A stretch of 64,000 nt of DNA from Phlebotomus papatasi (lineage: Eukaryota; Arthropoda; Insecta; Diptera; Psychodidae), in assembly GCF_024763615.1 (NCBI RefSeq), contig NC_077224.1, forward strand, positions 39,566,712 to 39,630,711, in the 5' to 3' direction. Positions 54,901 through 64,000 of the stretch are shown here, piece after piece (the first letter of the stretch is position 1; each line of letters starts with the position of its first letter). The notes under the pieces were generated by a model, which worked only from the letters and a program-made list of their open reading frames with translations, did not search any database and had not been told where the DNA came from. Both the position numbers and the translations under genes were made by a program.

Positions 54901-57900
54901 TCACTCGATCCGAAAATTCAAGAGTATCACTGGTCTTAGTCACAATATCCTGCAGGAGGATAGTTTTTCTGCCCAAAGTCGTAGCCTTGAGATTGCGACA
55001 GATCACTTGACGATCGACAATGTGCCCAAAGAGTAGGGCTCCATTGCCACATCCTGCAACAATCTGAGTCCCATCTGGAGACCAACTGAGCGTGTAGAGA
55101 GATCCAATGTTCTCGGGAAAACGGCAAGTGCTATGACTCCACTGAAATGGAAAAGAGATTGTAGGCATTGCAACACCCTGGGAATACAAAAACATACTCC
55201 AGAATAATGACAGAGCTTGACCATGTTGAATCCCCCAACGGCAAGAAGATCACCTTCTGGCCGAATATCAATGGACGTGATAGGATGTTCATCAGGTGAG
55301 CTGGTGTAGAGATTCGATCCCTGACTGTCCCAAACTTTGTACCTGCAATCCTCTCCTCCAGAAGCCAGGAGATTTGAGTGATTAGCCCAAGCTATGCATA
55401 AAACCAGTCCATCGTGAGCCTTCCACTTGATCACTTTGCTATTGGCTGCCAAGGGTTTGATGGCAATCGAACTGCCTTGAGTGTAGACAATGGCTGAGGA
55501 TGTTGGGGACCATTTTGCACATCGAATTGGTCCCTCATTCTGAATCACAGTTGACCGTAACATTCCAGTTCTGGACCAAATCTTCACGACCCCATCTTCT
55601 CCAGCTTTGGAGATATTGAAAGAGGGGTTTCTATTAGTGGCATTTCTTATTTAATATTAATAATCTTTATATTATCAATATTTTTGGACAATAGGAGACA
55701 CAGGAGACATTTATTTTTCGATTAGAAAAATTTATTTCATGATTTAGTATGAACCGGAAGAAAATTTAAATAATTTTTGTCTTTGACTTATATTTTGAAA
55801 AATACAAATAAGAAAAATCAGGAAGATTGAAATTTTGTCAATAATTTAAATAACGGTGAAAATATTATTTGTTATGCTTTCATATTCAAAATAATAAAGG
55901 ATTTACTGGAGATTGAATTCATTTCGTATTAGAGATTTGTTCGTTTCGAATTATTCGAAAAAATTATCTAGTTGAATGCTAACTGCTTGCGAGGGATATC
56001 ACCTTTTATGGTTTAATTTAGTGAAACCTTCAAGAAGAAACCTTCAATCAAGAAACCGAGGAAATTAGTTACTATAAAAATTCAACGAAAGCATTAAAAT
56101 AAATTTATTGCTCAAAATATAATTCATTCTAGGAAAATTTTCTTAATATACACCAACCATTTGATAAAGTTCTTAATGAACTAATTCCCTAAAAATCCTA
56201 ATCCTATCTTAAGATATCTCAGAAACTTGACAAATAACTTCTGCATGGAGAAACTGGTGATGCAGATGCATGTTCAGGATTAGGGAGAAGGAGAGATATA
56301 TTATATTAAAGTTAAAAGAAATAACGTGAAATTTTACAAGTATTGAAAGATCTTAAATATCTGTATAAGTTCACCAAGTACACCGTACAACACTTCCTAC
56401 CATACTATGTGCTTTTTGATTCATATAAGACACCAAAGAAACCGAAAATCCAGATCGTTTCTCCGGGCTCCCAGAAAGTTCACACATTCGCGAGATTACG
56501 ATTGGTGGATTAACTTAATACGGCCAGTATTAAAAAAAAAACTTCTAAATTCAATTTTAAAAATGCGATATCTCGAATAGGGTAAGATAGGGTAATTTTG
56601 AATAATGTCTATTCTGAAATTTTAAAATTTTCGACGGTTTCAGTTGGTCAAAGAGAAAAAGGAAACCATGAAGAAGTACAAGGTTTTACATTCGAGAGTA
56701 CTTCGTTGTTTTTTTTTCCTTTTACCATAAACTTGATTCCAAGTTACCTCATCTTACCCTACAGATACGAATTTTCGAACTTGCCATCATTTAGGTCTAC
56801 ACAATTAGCAGTTTCCGAAATAAAGTAAAGAAATTGGGTTTCTCAAAAAAGTTTCTTCTTGAAGGAAATTGCATTTCAAGCTGGAGAATAATGTTCCAAA
56901 ACGATGTTCTTAGTAAGTCTAAAATTGCTTATACTTCAAAAATCAACATAAATCCTATTTTAATTTCATTTTGATGGTTTTAAAGTGATTCAAATAGCTC
57001 ATAAACAGTTTTTATTAATTTTTCAAAAGAAGATATTATCTCTTTTTGTTGTAGGGAAATGGGATCAAAAACAGCTTCAATTCTTCTTTGATTTTTTTTT
57101 TGGAAGTGTTCTATAAATTCTATAAGTTCTAACAAGCTTTTTTGTTTACAATTCACAAAAAAATCCATTTTCACATCGTTTTTAATGGTTTCAAATTATT
57201 TGCAAAGACGAAAACATTTCTACAAAAAGTTTCCTGTTACTTTCACATTAGGATTTTCACAATTTAATTTTAAATTCAATTGAGTCAAATGAGCATTATA
57301 AAATTTCTAGAATTTACTTGAAAATTTTCACAGCCTAGACACATTTTGCAAGAAATTTGCTCAATTTTAAATAGTGCCGCGAGATTTTCGATTATGAATA
57401 ACTCCGGAAAATGTGTGATAGTACTTAAAATGTCTTATAAGTCACTTATCTGTTATGCAAAAGAATCCCCAAAGTCAAAAGAGAAGGTTGTAGGCAAGGG
57501 GGCTCATGAAGAGACTGTCATACAGTCTTGTTGAATATCTTTATGAAGTCATCCCGACTGCGATTTCTTGACACAATAATTTCCTTCGAATTGCAAATTA
57601 CTCCAATTGCATTACTCGAATTGCAAATTGGGAACTTAGCAAATTACTCCCGATACTGGAGCTACAATTGCTTACATTGTAAGCCTTACAAGTTTGTCAT
57701 TAATCACTATACTTATTTTATTTTTTTAGGTACAAATAATAATTACGAATGAATAAATTTAATAAGAACAATTTAATTCAAAAGGCTACTTGTTTAACTG
57801 CAATAAGAAATTTATGATCATTTTAATTTGCTGAATTCAAATTTAATTGAGCGACTACAGTCAAGTGTGCTAATTCGGGCGCTTCGTTATCTGGATCGTT

Positions 57901-60900
57901 TATGACTAATCCACTTAAAATAATATTTTTATTTTTATTTCCGTAATATAGTCACTACAGTAACATAATATAACTATTCAAGTTTGAGAAAAAGCAAAAA
58001 TAATATTTTTATATTTTAATAATAACAGCTAGTTGATTGAAAACATTTATTGTTTTTTTTTTCCTTGTGAAAAAAGTATTTTAAATCCAAAGGTTTAATT
58101 AAAAGTAAATTAGCGAAAATGCGACCCCAGTTAGTGCATGCTGCATTTCAGTATTATCATTATTTTGTAAATTTTCTTTAATATTTTTGATAATTTTTTT
58201 TTATATTATGTTTCTGAATGGAACAGTGAATAATTATGGTTTTAAAAGAATAACTATGAATAACTATGGTTTTAGAAGAAGTAAAAAGAATTTCATCAGT
58301 CCAAAAACTAGCGTTTAAGTGGCACTCTTCGGAAAACGATCCAATTACCCCTCCTTACTATAAATTTATGCTATTTTAGCCTGCTTAAATATATTTTGGT
58401 GGGCCAAGTATTAGTTTATGTTTATATCAATAAATAAGCGAAAATCTATCAAATCAAATGTTTTAATGCAAAATAATACACAGGAACAATTCGTCTGAAA
58501 ATTAAATTGAATTTACAAATTGAAAAATCCTAGTGTGATAGCACGGTTAGACCGAAAAGGCTTTTAAACTCTTTGTCGACATAAAAATTATTTTAATCCG
58601 ATTTTGATGATTTTACGTTACGTTGTTCAGATAGCTCATAAACAGTCTTCAAATAGTTTTTCATAAGTAAATATTAGCCAGCTTTGGTTTTTCTGTTTTG
58701 AAGCTCCTTTAGGAAGATTTTTGCGAGCTCTCCATTTAGAATTCACTATAAATCAATTTGTGCATCGTTTTCTATGATTTCAAATTTATTTGCAAATACG
58801 AAAACACTTCTACAAAAATTCTCTAAAACGTCTGATATATTTCCAAAATGGGCTTTTCTTAGGTGGAAATTCTGATAAGGCAAATAAATGTTATTTTTAG
58901 TGTATTTAAAACTAAAGATTTAATTTAAATTCAGATCTTCGGAGCATTTCGTAAGCTAGAAGCTTGCTAAAGCCACCAGGGAGGTGTTTTCTTTAACTCT
59001 TGGTCACAAATCGGGGGTCAGAAGAAATCACTTTTTCTAACTTTTCAGAGCAAAGCATAACTTTAGCAGATCGTAGGAAAAATTTCATTTTTGGGTCACC
59101 GGTGACCTAATCGTCCTTAAAGCGTTAAGAAAATGCCGGGAAATTTATGAAAAATAGAATGGAAAATGCTTTTTACAAGTCCAAAACCCTCGTTCAAGAC
59201 GGTATTGTAGCTTCTTTTGCGAAAAGCCCATTTTGAAAATTAAAAAAAAAATTTATTTTACACAATTCTTTTAATATAATTTCATCAATTTTTAATTCAA
59301 ATTAAATGATTTTGGGGTTTTTTGAAAACTCATAGATATAGATCCAATAAATGAGCTACACAACAATGAGCTAAAAAAATTCAAAATATTAAAAAAAAAA
59401 AGTTGTTTAGGGGGTCTGTTGGGGATGAGGCCCATCAGCATTTCCTTTTTGCTACCCCCTGTATCCCCCACTACACTTTCTTAGAGAAAATGGTGGGAAA
59501 TTGATAAAAAGTGAAAATGAAAATGCTTTTTACGAATCACAAAAGCTTTTTGGAAATCCTTTTTTTAAAGTTCAATGCAGTTCAATGCTAACCCTATTTT
59601 GATTATTTTTGGACGTGTTTTGGAAAACTCTCAAAACCTCTTCCAAGATGACTGTAGCTGCTGTAGCTTCCTTTTTGAAGAAAAAATTCCTCAAATTTCT
59701 CTTAAAAGCCTATTTTGCTGGTGTTTAACAGAAAGATTTTGCACAACACTTTTAAAACAAATCGTCATCAATAGTTTTTTATTGCAAATTAGGGGAAAGC
59801 ATGATACCTTCAGACGACTGAACCTTGGAATTTTTTCTTTAATATCATTTTAATGAATTTGATCCATTACAATATTATAAAATTTTAATAACTTAGTCTA
59901 TTGCCTCAAATTTCCCGACAAGAGCATAAATCAAATCTATGAACAACAAAGAAAAAGATTTAAGTTGTCCGAAGCCTGAGTCGTTCAAAGGTAGCGAGTT
60001 TTCCCCTATAAAAATTATGTTAAAATTACAGTGAGTAGACTTTTTCTCAATCGGGCATATGGGGCAAAATTTCATATAAATTATCGAGAGATTTGGGCGT
60101 TAAATCTTTCGTCTCTTTTGGGACTCTGAGTACCCAAAGCAGCATATGAATGTTCTGTGTAAAACAATGTTTTTAAATTATTCAGAACTGATAAACATTC
60201 TATTCTTGTAGATAATTACAAACTATAAGGATGTCCAAATGTAAGATATTTTTTGTAGGACCTCAATTAATTCCTGAGCTTAGATATTTTTGATTAAAAA
60301 ATGGTGAAATTAGCTTGCAGCATATGCTGCGGTCCGGAAAGAGTTAAGTGACACTGTTCCACTTGAATAGTGGTAAAAATTACATGTTTGAATTACACGC
60401 TCAAAATTTTTACACTAATTATTTTTTACACAAAAATTACCATTTTAATAGTGGTAAAAATCAAAAATTACAATTTTTTTTAGTGGTAATTTGGAAATTA
60501 CACGTTATTTTTTTACACGATTTTTTACTGTGTGTTTAATGGGAAACGTGGGAAACGTTGTACATGTAGGGGGAGTCTTTCAGGAAAATGTGTGCGAAAC
60601 CTGAAAGACTATATTGTGTAATTTTTAACAAAAAAAAATCATCAGCAAAGGTAAAGGGCAAGGCCTTAGACTACGCCCATGGAATAACCCTTCCACTAAC
60701 CTGTTAGCAATCCTGCGCCGTCCGGACTCCATCTGGCCGAAGTAATCGCTCCAGCATGAGCTGAAATGCTCCTCTCAAGTCTTGCACTCTTGTTCAAAAT
60801 TATGAATCTCCCATCATTGCTGGCAATGAGTAGGGAATCACTACCCTTTCCTCCACCTCCCACATTTCCCTTCAACACCAATAAATGCAGATCCGTTGGA

Positions 60901-61103
60901 TGGAAGTCCTCAGGAAGACTAGCCACTTGAACACTTTCGCGCGTATTTGCTTTCCATTTGAGCAGATTGTGATCACTGGAGCAGGAATATATCTCTTCGG
61001 CTCCTGACCAGTCCACACAGGACACCACACCGAGCCTAAAAGAGCCCTCTTTCGAGAAATAAGTCTTGAACTTCATCGCTTTCACCTTCTTTTCCGGGGA
61101 CAC
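45960..61103 (-). CDS. IFT80: Intraflagellar transport protein 80 (IFT80), five exons
   Basis: Exons 61103-60701, 55604-55198, 55141-54765, 50391-49581 and 46232-45960 join in frame. The second intron is only 56 bp. The product is 747 residues from the ATG at 61076, or 756 from the ATG at 61103. The inner start, MKFKTYFSKEG, fits the family start better. WD40-type repeats form two propellers, with LGVVSCVDWSGAEEIYSC near residue 20, GEDGVVKIWSRTGMLRS, GEDCRYKVWDSQG, HPITSIDIRPEGDLLAVG and YTLSWSPDGTQIVAGCGNGA. A helical C-terminal part follows (KVCRLGQTPVLWATLAAMA, NWERALEIAEKHQTDLEYV). IFT80 is part of the IFT-B complex needed to build cilia; in flies (Oseg5) this means sensory neurons. The end (LTKVK) is a little shorter than in vertebrates. 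It is tail-to-tail with the CREC gene, 267 bp apart. The identity is firm. Confidence 0.95.
46395..48055. repeat. Composite of dispersed 'ACCGGTTC / TTCAAAATGG' repeats with poly-G
   Basis: Blocks such as ACCGATTCATAAATCACTCA, GAACCGGTTCAGTTTTAAGG, GAAATACGCTCTCTGGAAC, ACCTTTGATCTTGAAAAACC and GCATGTTAACGATCCTTGGG recur two or three times within this interval, in order. This points to local duplication of a longer repeat. It has higher G+C than its surroundings near 47200-47830 and includes a run of 17 G at 47799-47815. It lies in the last IFT80 intron. Open frames here are incidental. Confidence 0.5.
48056..48305. mobile_element. 250 bp TIR element, 'GAATTCTGTAACAGTATGAC' family
   Basis: Left TAGGGGAATTCTGTAACAG, TATGACAATGTCATATG. 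Right CATTATGACATTATCATAAT, GTTACAGAATTCCTCTA. It is the intact reference for the interrupted copy at 31915-32425. Confidence 0.75.
48590..48900. repeat. Dispersed repeat, 'TTCAAAATGGAGAATTTTCC' family
   Basis: Has AATTTCAAGACCTTTCAAAA, AATTCAAAATGGAGAATTTT, CATAATTTTGGAGAGGATGG and GGTCACCGAACACCGAAG. The repeat continues after the MITE at 48900-49152 (GTTACCGTTTAAGCTCTAGA), so that MITE was inserted into it. Confidence 0.5.
48900..49152 (+). mobile_element. MITE of the 'CACTGAGAGAAAT' family, complete, 253 bp
   Basis: Starts CACTGAAAAAAAAGAGGC and ends CTTTTTCGGATTTCTCTCAG, TG. The interior has TTAATGTTAATTTTACACC and the reverse CAGGGTAAAATTAACATTTC. It serves as the reference for 20346-20593 and the split copy at 20786-22117. 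Confidence 0.75.
50420..50930. repeat. Dispersed repeat, ACCGGTTC / GGTCATCGAAGACC family
   Basis: Two tandem-like passages (AAATCTGTTGAAAAATAGGC and AAATCGGTTGAAAACACTC) with GGGTCATCGAAGACCGGAAA and TCTTACCGCTTAGCCTCTAG. Comparable to 46395-48055. It lies directly upstream of exon 4 of IFT80, in the intron. Confidence 0.45.
51323..51735. mobile_element. ~410 bp MITE, 'TTATCACACTTGCACATT' family, copy 2
   Basis: Left GGCGTTATCACATTTCCACA, TTAAAATTTTAATGTGATTC, ACATTAATTGTCGC. Right GCGACAATTAATGTGAATCA, CATTAAAATTTTAATGTGCA, AGTGTGATAACACAG. Highly similar to 7412-7821 along the whole length. Confidence 0.8.
53369..54172 (+). mobile_element. pogo-like MITE, copy 3
   Basis: 804 bp, TA at 53367-53368 and 54173-54174. 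It lacks about 50 bp just inside the right terminus that are present in the other copies (the segment with TTTCCATTTGGAGTAGC). Otherwise collinear with 30478-31335. Confidence 0.8.
56578..56761. mobile_element. 184 bp MITE with TAGGGTAAGATAGGGTAA ends
   Basis: Left TAGGGTAAGATAGGGTAATT. Right AAGTTACCTCATCTTACCCT, A. Interior has TTTTAAAATTTTCGACGGTT. Decayed relative at 16435-16645. Confidence 0.7.
60104..60343 (+). mobile_element. 240 bp repeat, 'AGCAGCATATG' family, copy 2, TTAA-flanked
   Basis: TTAA at 60100-60103 and 60344-60347. It starts with CTTTCGTCTCTTTTGGGAC and ends GGTCCGGAAAGAG. It is nearly identical to 22720-22960. The TTAA flanks point to a piggyBac-like origin. Confidence 0.75.
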
Positions 61104-62761
61104 GTTGTTTGGAACCCTGTTACCAGGGAGACGCCGTGGTTACAATCAATAACATTCCGGTAGATTTTTGTTTTTTTGAATGTGTATATTTGAGTGATAA
61201 AAGCACTAGTACAAAAAGTTCAATTGAAAATTTTTATAAAATATTGAATATTTTTTTGGTATAAATTTAGCATATTTTCTTCTTAAATAAATTTCTATTA
61301 TTCTTTTTAAGAGAATTGCAATACACACAATTTAATAATTTATTTTAATGTCCTATGCAACATATAAGAGTAAATCAAAACTCATGTACTATTAATATTA
61401 GTAAATTAAGCTAATTCAAAACCTGCTTCAAATGGAAATTTTTTGCTACTCCAAATGGAAACTTCATTCTTTTCATGGTATATACAGTACTAAATTATTA
61501 TATTTATATATTTTCTATACCACAGTTTCATTATTTAGTTAATTTTGCTCCAAATAAAGCGAGGATCCATTCATATTCACAAATTTTAATTTGTTAATTT
61601 CTCAGAAAAATTAAAAGTGTACCTTTTCACCATTGAATTTTTCAGCGTTCAACCATGTATTCTAATGAAAAACACAATTAGGTGACTGTTGTTTATTTGT
61701 TTTTTTTAACATTTATGTCATATTTCTGGCTAATTTTAGTTAAATTAAGTGCTAATCTTTATTGTTAACGGTACGTGAAGTTTTCAAATGAAATAATTAC
61801 CTATTTCGTGAACAAAAAGGGTTTTTTCTGAAGTGTCTGCAAATGCTTCAATAGGAAACCCCGGAAATATGATTTTTTTTTTTGGATAGATTTTCTTATT
61901 CTTTTATATGGGAAAGGAGAAAAGACCAGGAATAAGAACAAATCTTGCACTCAGGAGCAACTCAAAATGGTTTTGGAAGCCTTTCGTCGCGGTTTCACTT
62001 CCACTGTTTGTCTCCAATTAGAAACTTTCCCTTGTCTCCATTTGGATTAATTTGTTTCCAATAGAAGCATTTTAGACTCGCGTATTTTTCTTGTATTTAA
62101 GAAGTTTTCAAATTATATTTAAAGAATTTTCACTAAACAGTAACATTCTAGAAGAGTCAAGGAGCAAATTTATGTAATTTTCTTCAGAAAAATATGAACT
62201 TTAAAGTGTTGAATCTTCTGTCAAAGTTAAAGCGTCTGGATATGGTTTTGAATTAGGACATTTACCCTATATGGTTTAAAATTACTGGAAAAGTTTATTT
62301 TTCTTTTATTTCGAGTTAAAAATTTATTTTGTTTTCAGAAAATCTATGTAATCAATTTGTATTCTTTGAATTTTTCACGAAAATATAAAAATTGGCAAGT
62401 TTTAATATTTAAAATCGAAACTATCTTTACGCAAACTCTAGTCAATCCCATCCAGATTGAATTCTAGTTTGATGAACGCACTATTAGGATTTTATTGATA
62501 CTCTAAGTGGAATATTTATTTATTTTTGTTGCATAGCACATTTTTAATACTCGTAGATAAAATATTTATTTTATTTATTATAATAAGGACTGCTTACCTA
62601 AAGCATTTTGTAAAATGAATAGCAAATAATATTCCATAAATACTGTTGTTTAAATACGAAAAAAAAACAATTTATGGAACTAATAAAAAAAACTGGGATA
62701 AAATACAAAAATATTGCTCCAGATTGTTGAACGTAGAAAATATTGTTGAGATAGAAGAAAT
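61104..62761. other. Region between the IFT80 start and the DOCK gene end
   Basis: Both genes lie on the minus strand. The IFT80 promoter must lie in the first few hundred bases. The rest is the reversed pogo-like MITE at 61398-62267 and AT-rich DNA (62268-62761), which probably includes the DOCK 3' UTR. Confidence 0.55.
61398..62267 (-). mobile_element. pogo-like MITE, copy 4 (reverse)
   Basis: About 870 bp. It begins (mutated) with GTAAATTAAGCTAATTCAAA, ACC and ends GGACATTTACCC followed by TA. On the plus strand it keeps the peptide NKSCTQEQLKMVLEAFRRGF, the same remnant as in copy 2. Confidence 0.75.
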
Positions 62762-63430
62762 TTACCATCTCAGAGGAGTTGATTTTCCAAAATTTCCCGA
62801 GCTAAACATAAAAAAATCAAAATAATAAAAAAAAATCCTGTAAAAAATTAAAAAAAAAAACAAAAAATAAAGAAAATTACTTGATAACTCCAGCCGCTTG
62901 AGTTGGACTAATTGTAATGAGTGGAGCTAATCTCTCCGTGAATCTCTGATAATTTCTCTCCAACTCCTTTTGATAGTCCTTCTGGTCAGGCAAAATGAGA
63001 TTCTTGTTCTTCTTCAGGGCATCGTGACACTTCTTGGAGAAATCCTTGAAGCACAGCCTCAATTTGTTCTGATGCTTCGACGGCACCGTTGAACCATCAG
63101 AAAGTCCTGATAGGAACACCAGAGCCATCTCCATTGGACCTTGATTGACAGTTGTCCCAATGCAGCCCTGCAGAACCATTTGAAGGATCTTGGGATCGGC
63201 CGGTTCTTGATTTGTTGCTGCTGCCAATTCAACAGTCTTCTTCTGAATATCCTCAATGGCCACTTCAATTGGTTCCAGAACTATCTGAGCCCGGCTGACC
63301 ACCTGAATGCGCGTCTTAACGTAAGGGAAGTGATTGGCAGTGGAGAGGATTGTCTTCCTCTTACACTGCTCGTGCAAATCGCCATGGGCTTTGCCAGTCT
63401 TGGTAAAAGGCGTCGCAAAGATGAATCTCT
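62762..63430 (-). CDS. Zir: DOCK6/7/8-type Rho-GTPase exchange factor, C-terminal exons (partial)
   Basis: A long exon, 63430-62881, begins after acceptor TTTGCAG and encodes the end of the DHR-2 (DOCKER) catalytic domain. Visible blocks are RFIFATPFTKTGKAHGDLHE, KRKTILSTANHFPYVKTRI, LEPIEVAIEDIQKKT, ADPKILQMVLQGCIGTTVNQ and NKLRLCFKDFSKKC. The ADPK-LQMVLQG-GTTVNQGP pattern is that of the DOCK-C group (DOCK6/7/8; Zir in flies). DHR-2 loads GTP on Rac/Cdc42. The exon ends at GTAATT. A candidate last exon at 62801-62762 follows a 79-bp intron (acceptor GTTTAG), keeps the frame and adds NSGNFGKSTPLRW before a stop. This short exon is my inference (about 0.5). The 5' exons lie beyond the right edge. 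The main exon is certain. Confidence 0.88.
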
Positions 63431-64000
63431 CTGCAAAGGACGCCAAAATAAATTCAGAATGTCAAAAACCTTTCTTGCGATTCAAAACAAAAAAAAATGG
63501 GTAATTTCGTAAAAGTCGGACAGTGGTAAAAGTCGGACACACGGAAAGTCGGACTATCAAAAACAGCTTCAGTACATGAATACTGTAAATGCGGGTGATT
63601 TTGTCCCCTGCAGACGATTTTGACACCCTTGTGTTCGTAAGCTTTTCTTTATTCACGGTGCTTAGAGTAAGTGTGCCAAATTTCGGCATAGTTGCATATA
63701 AGCACCGAAGTCCTAAATTTGAAATGCAATATTTTTAATTCATATTGATATTTTTTGTTACTCCCTTTTTGGGAGGGTTGCGTGGAACCTTGAAAACTAG
63801 TTTATCATCTTTGTTTTCTTTAAATCACTTCCTAAAATATTGAAAAATTAATAAAAATATGGGCATTGCTTTGGGTAGTATTTCGGCCACTTTGAGTGAA
63901 ATTCCGGCCACCTTTTTTCTGGACACCTTTTGCAACGCAACGGATAGAAAATTTCAAAACGTCAAACGGAACGAGTTTAATATTATAGGGAGGCAAGCAA
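63431..64000. other. DOCK gene intron reaching the right edge
   Basis: Holds short inverted GTCGGACA/AGTCGGAC-type motifs near 63515-63556 and, from about 63663 on, the left end of the AATTTCGGCC family (GTAAGTGTGCCAAATTTCGG, CATAGTTGCATATAAGC). That element is cut by the window edge. No exon seen. Confidence 0.55.

Larger units (their letters stand above)
55605..60700 (-). other. First intron of IFT80 (5.1 kb)
   Basis: Contains the MITE at 56578-56761, a repeated AT-rich segment near 56985-57180 and 58620-58800 (both with ATAGCTCATAAACAG), a piggyBac-like end at about 59090-59129 and the 240 bp element at 60104-60343. A GTGGTAAAAATTAC-type inverted stretch is at about 60355-60535. Elsewhere no exon or repeat is supported. 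Confidence 0.55.

Noticed and set aside
56980..57174. Minus-strand frame of 64 codons with FQKKNQRR
   Set aside because: Its nucleotide sequence recurs in broken form near 58620-58800, so it is a repeat. No domain recognised and no start context.

Overview
The window looks like AT-rich nuclear DNA of an insect, most likely a nematoceran fly (a psychodid or sand fly would fit, but I cannot fix the species). The reasons are spliced genes with GT-AG introns from 56 bp to over 7 kb, proteins closest in pattern to animal families (Cactin, IFT80, DOCK, CREC, ANKRD39), and a dense load of short inverted-repeat transposons. No bacterial or viral genes, CRISPR arrays or functional tRNA genes were seen.

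Layout, left to right: (1) the 3' part of cactin (+) runs off the left edge. (2) An ankyrin-repeat plus SOCS-box gene (+) has five exons from 4656 to 13994, with a 7.2 kb third intron full of foldback elements. (3) ANKRD39 (-) is tail-to-tail with it, two exons, 19766-23353. (4) Two genes of the GTP cyclohydrolase I feedback regulatory protein (GFRP) type lie in tandem on the minus strand: one intronless (23623-23937) and one that I assembled from three short exons over 7 kb (28011-35091). (5) A secreted or ER-lumen EF-hand protein of the CREC (calumenin/reticulocalbin) family (+), two exons, 39647-45692, carries a 30-bp minisatellite in its intron. (6) IFT80 (-), five exons, 45960-61103, converges on it. 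(7) The last one or two coding exons of a DOCK6/7/8-type Rho-GTPase exchange factor (-) lie at 62762-63430 and the gene runs off the right edge.

The genes are functionally unrelated: splicing or Toll-pathway factor, ubiquitin-ligase adaptor, pterin synthesis regulation, ER calcium binding, ciliary transport, cytoskeletal signalling. All exon joins I propose keep the reading frame and use GT-AG sites.

Noncoding DNA is mostly a graveyard of MITE-like elements. Several families can be told apart by terminal repeats and target duplications: TA-flanked pogo/Tc1-like, TTAA-flanked piggyBac-like, and an 8-bp-flanked hAT-like one. Several are nested inside each other. There are also LINE tails ending in TTGAA repeats, a tRNA-derived SINE, and three large palindromes able to form long hairpins. 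The most useful novelty is the pair of GFRP-like genes, one of them hidden from simple ORF finding. The nested insertions and the cluster of short palindromes near 21 kb are the most interesting noncoding structures.
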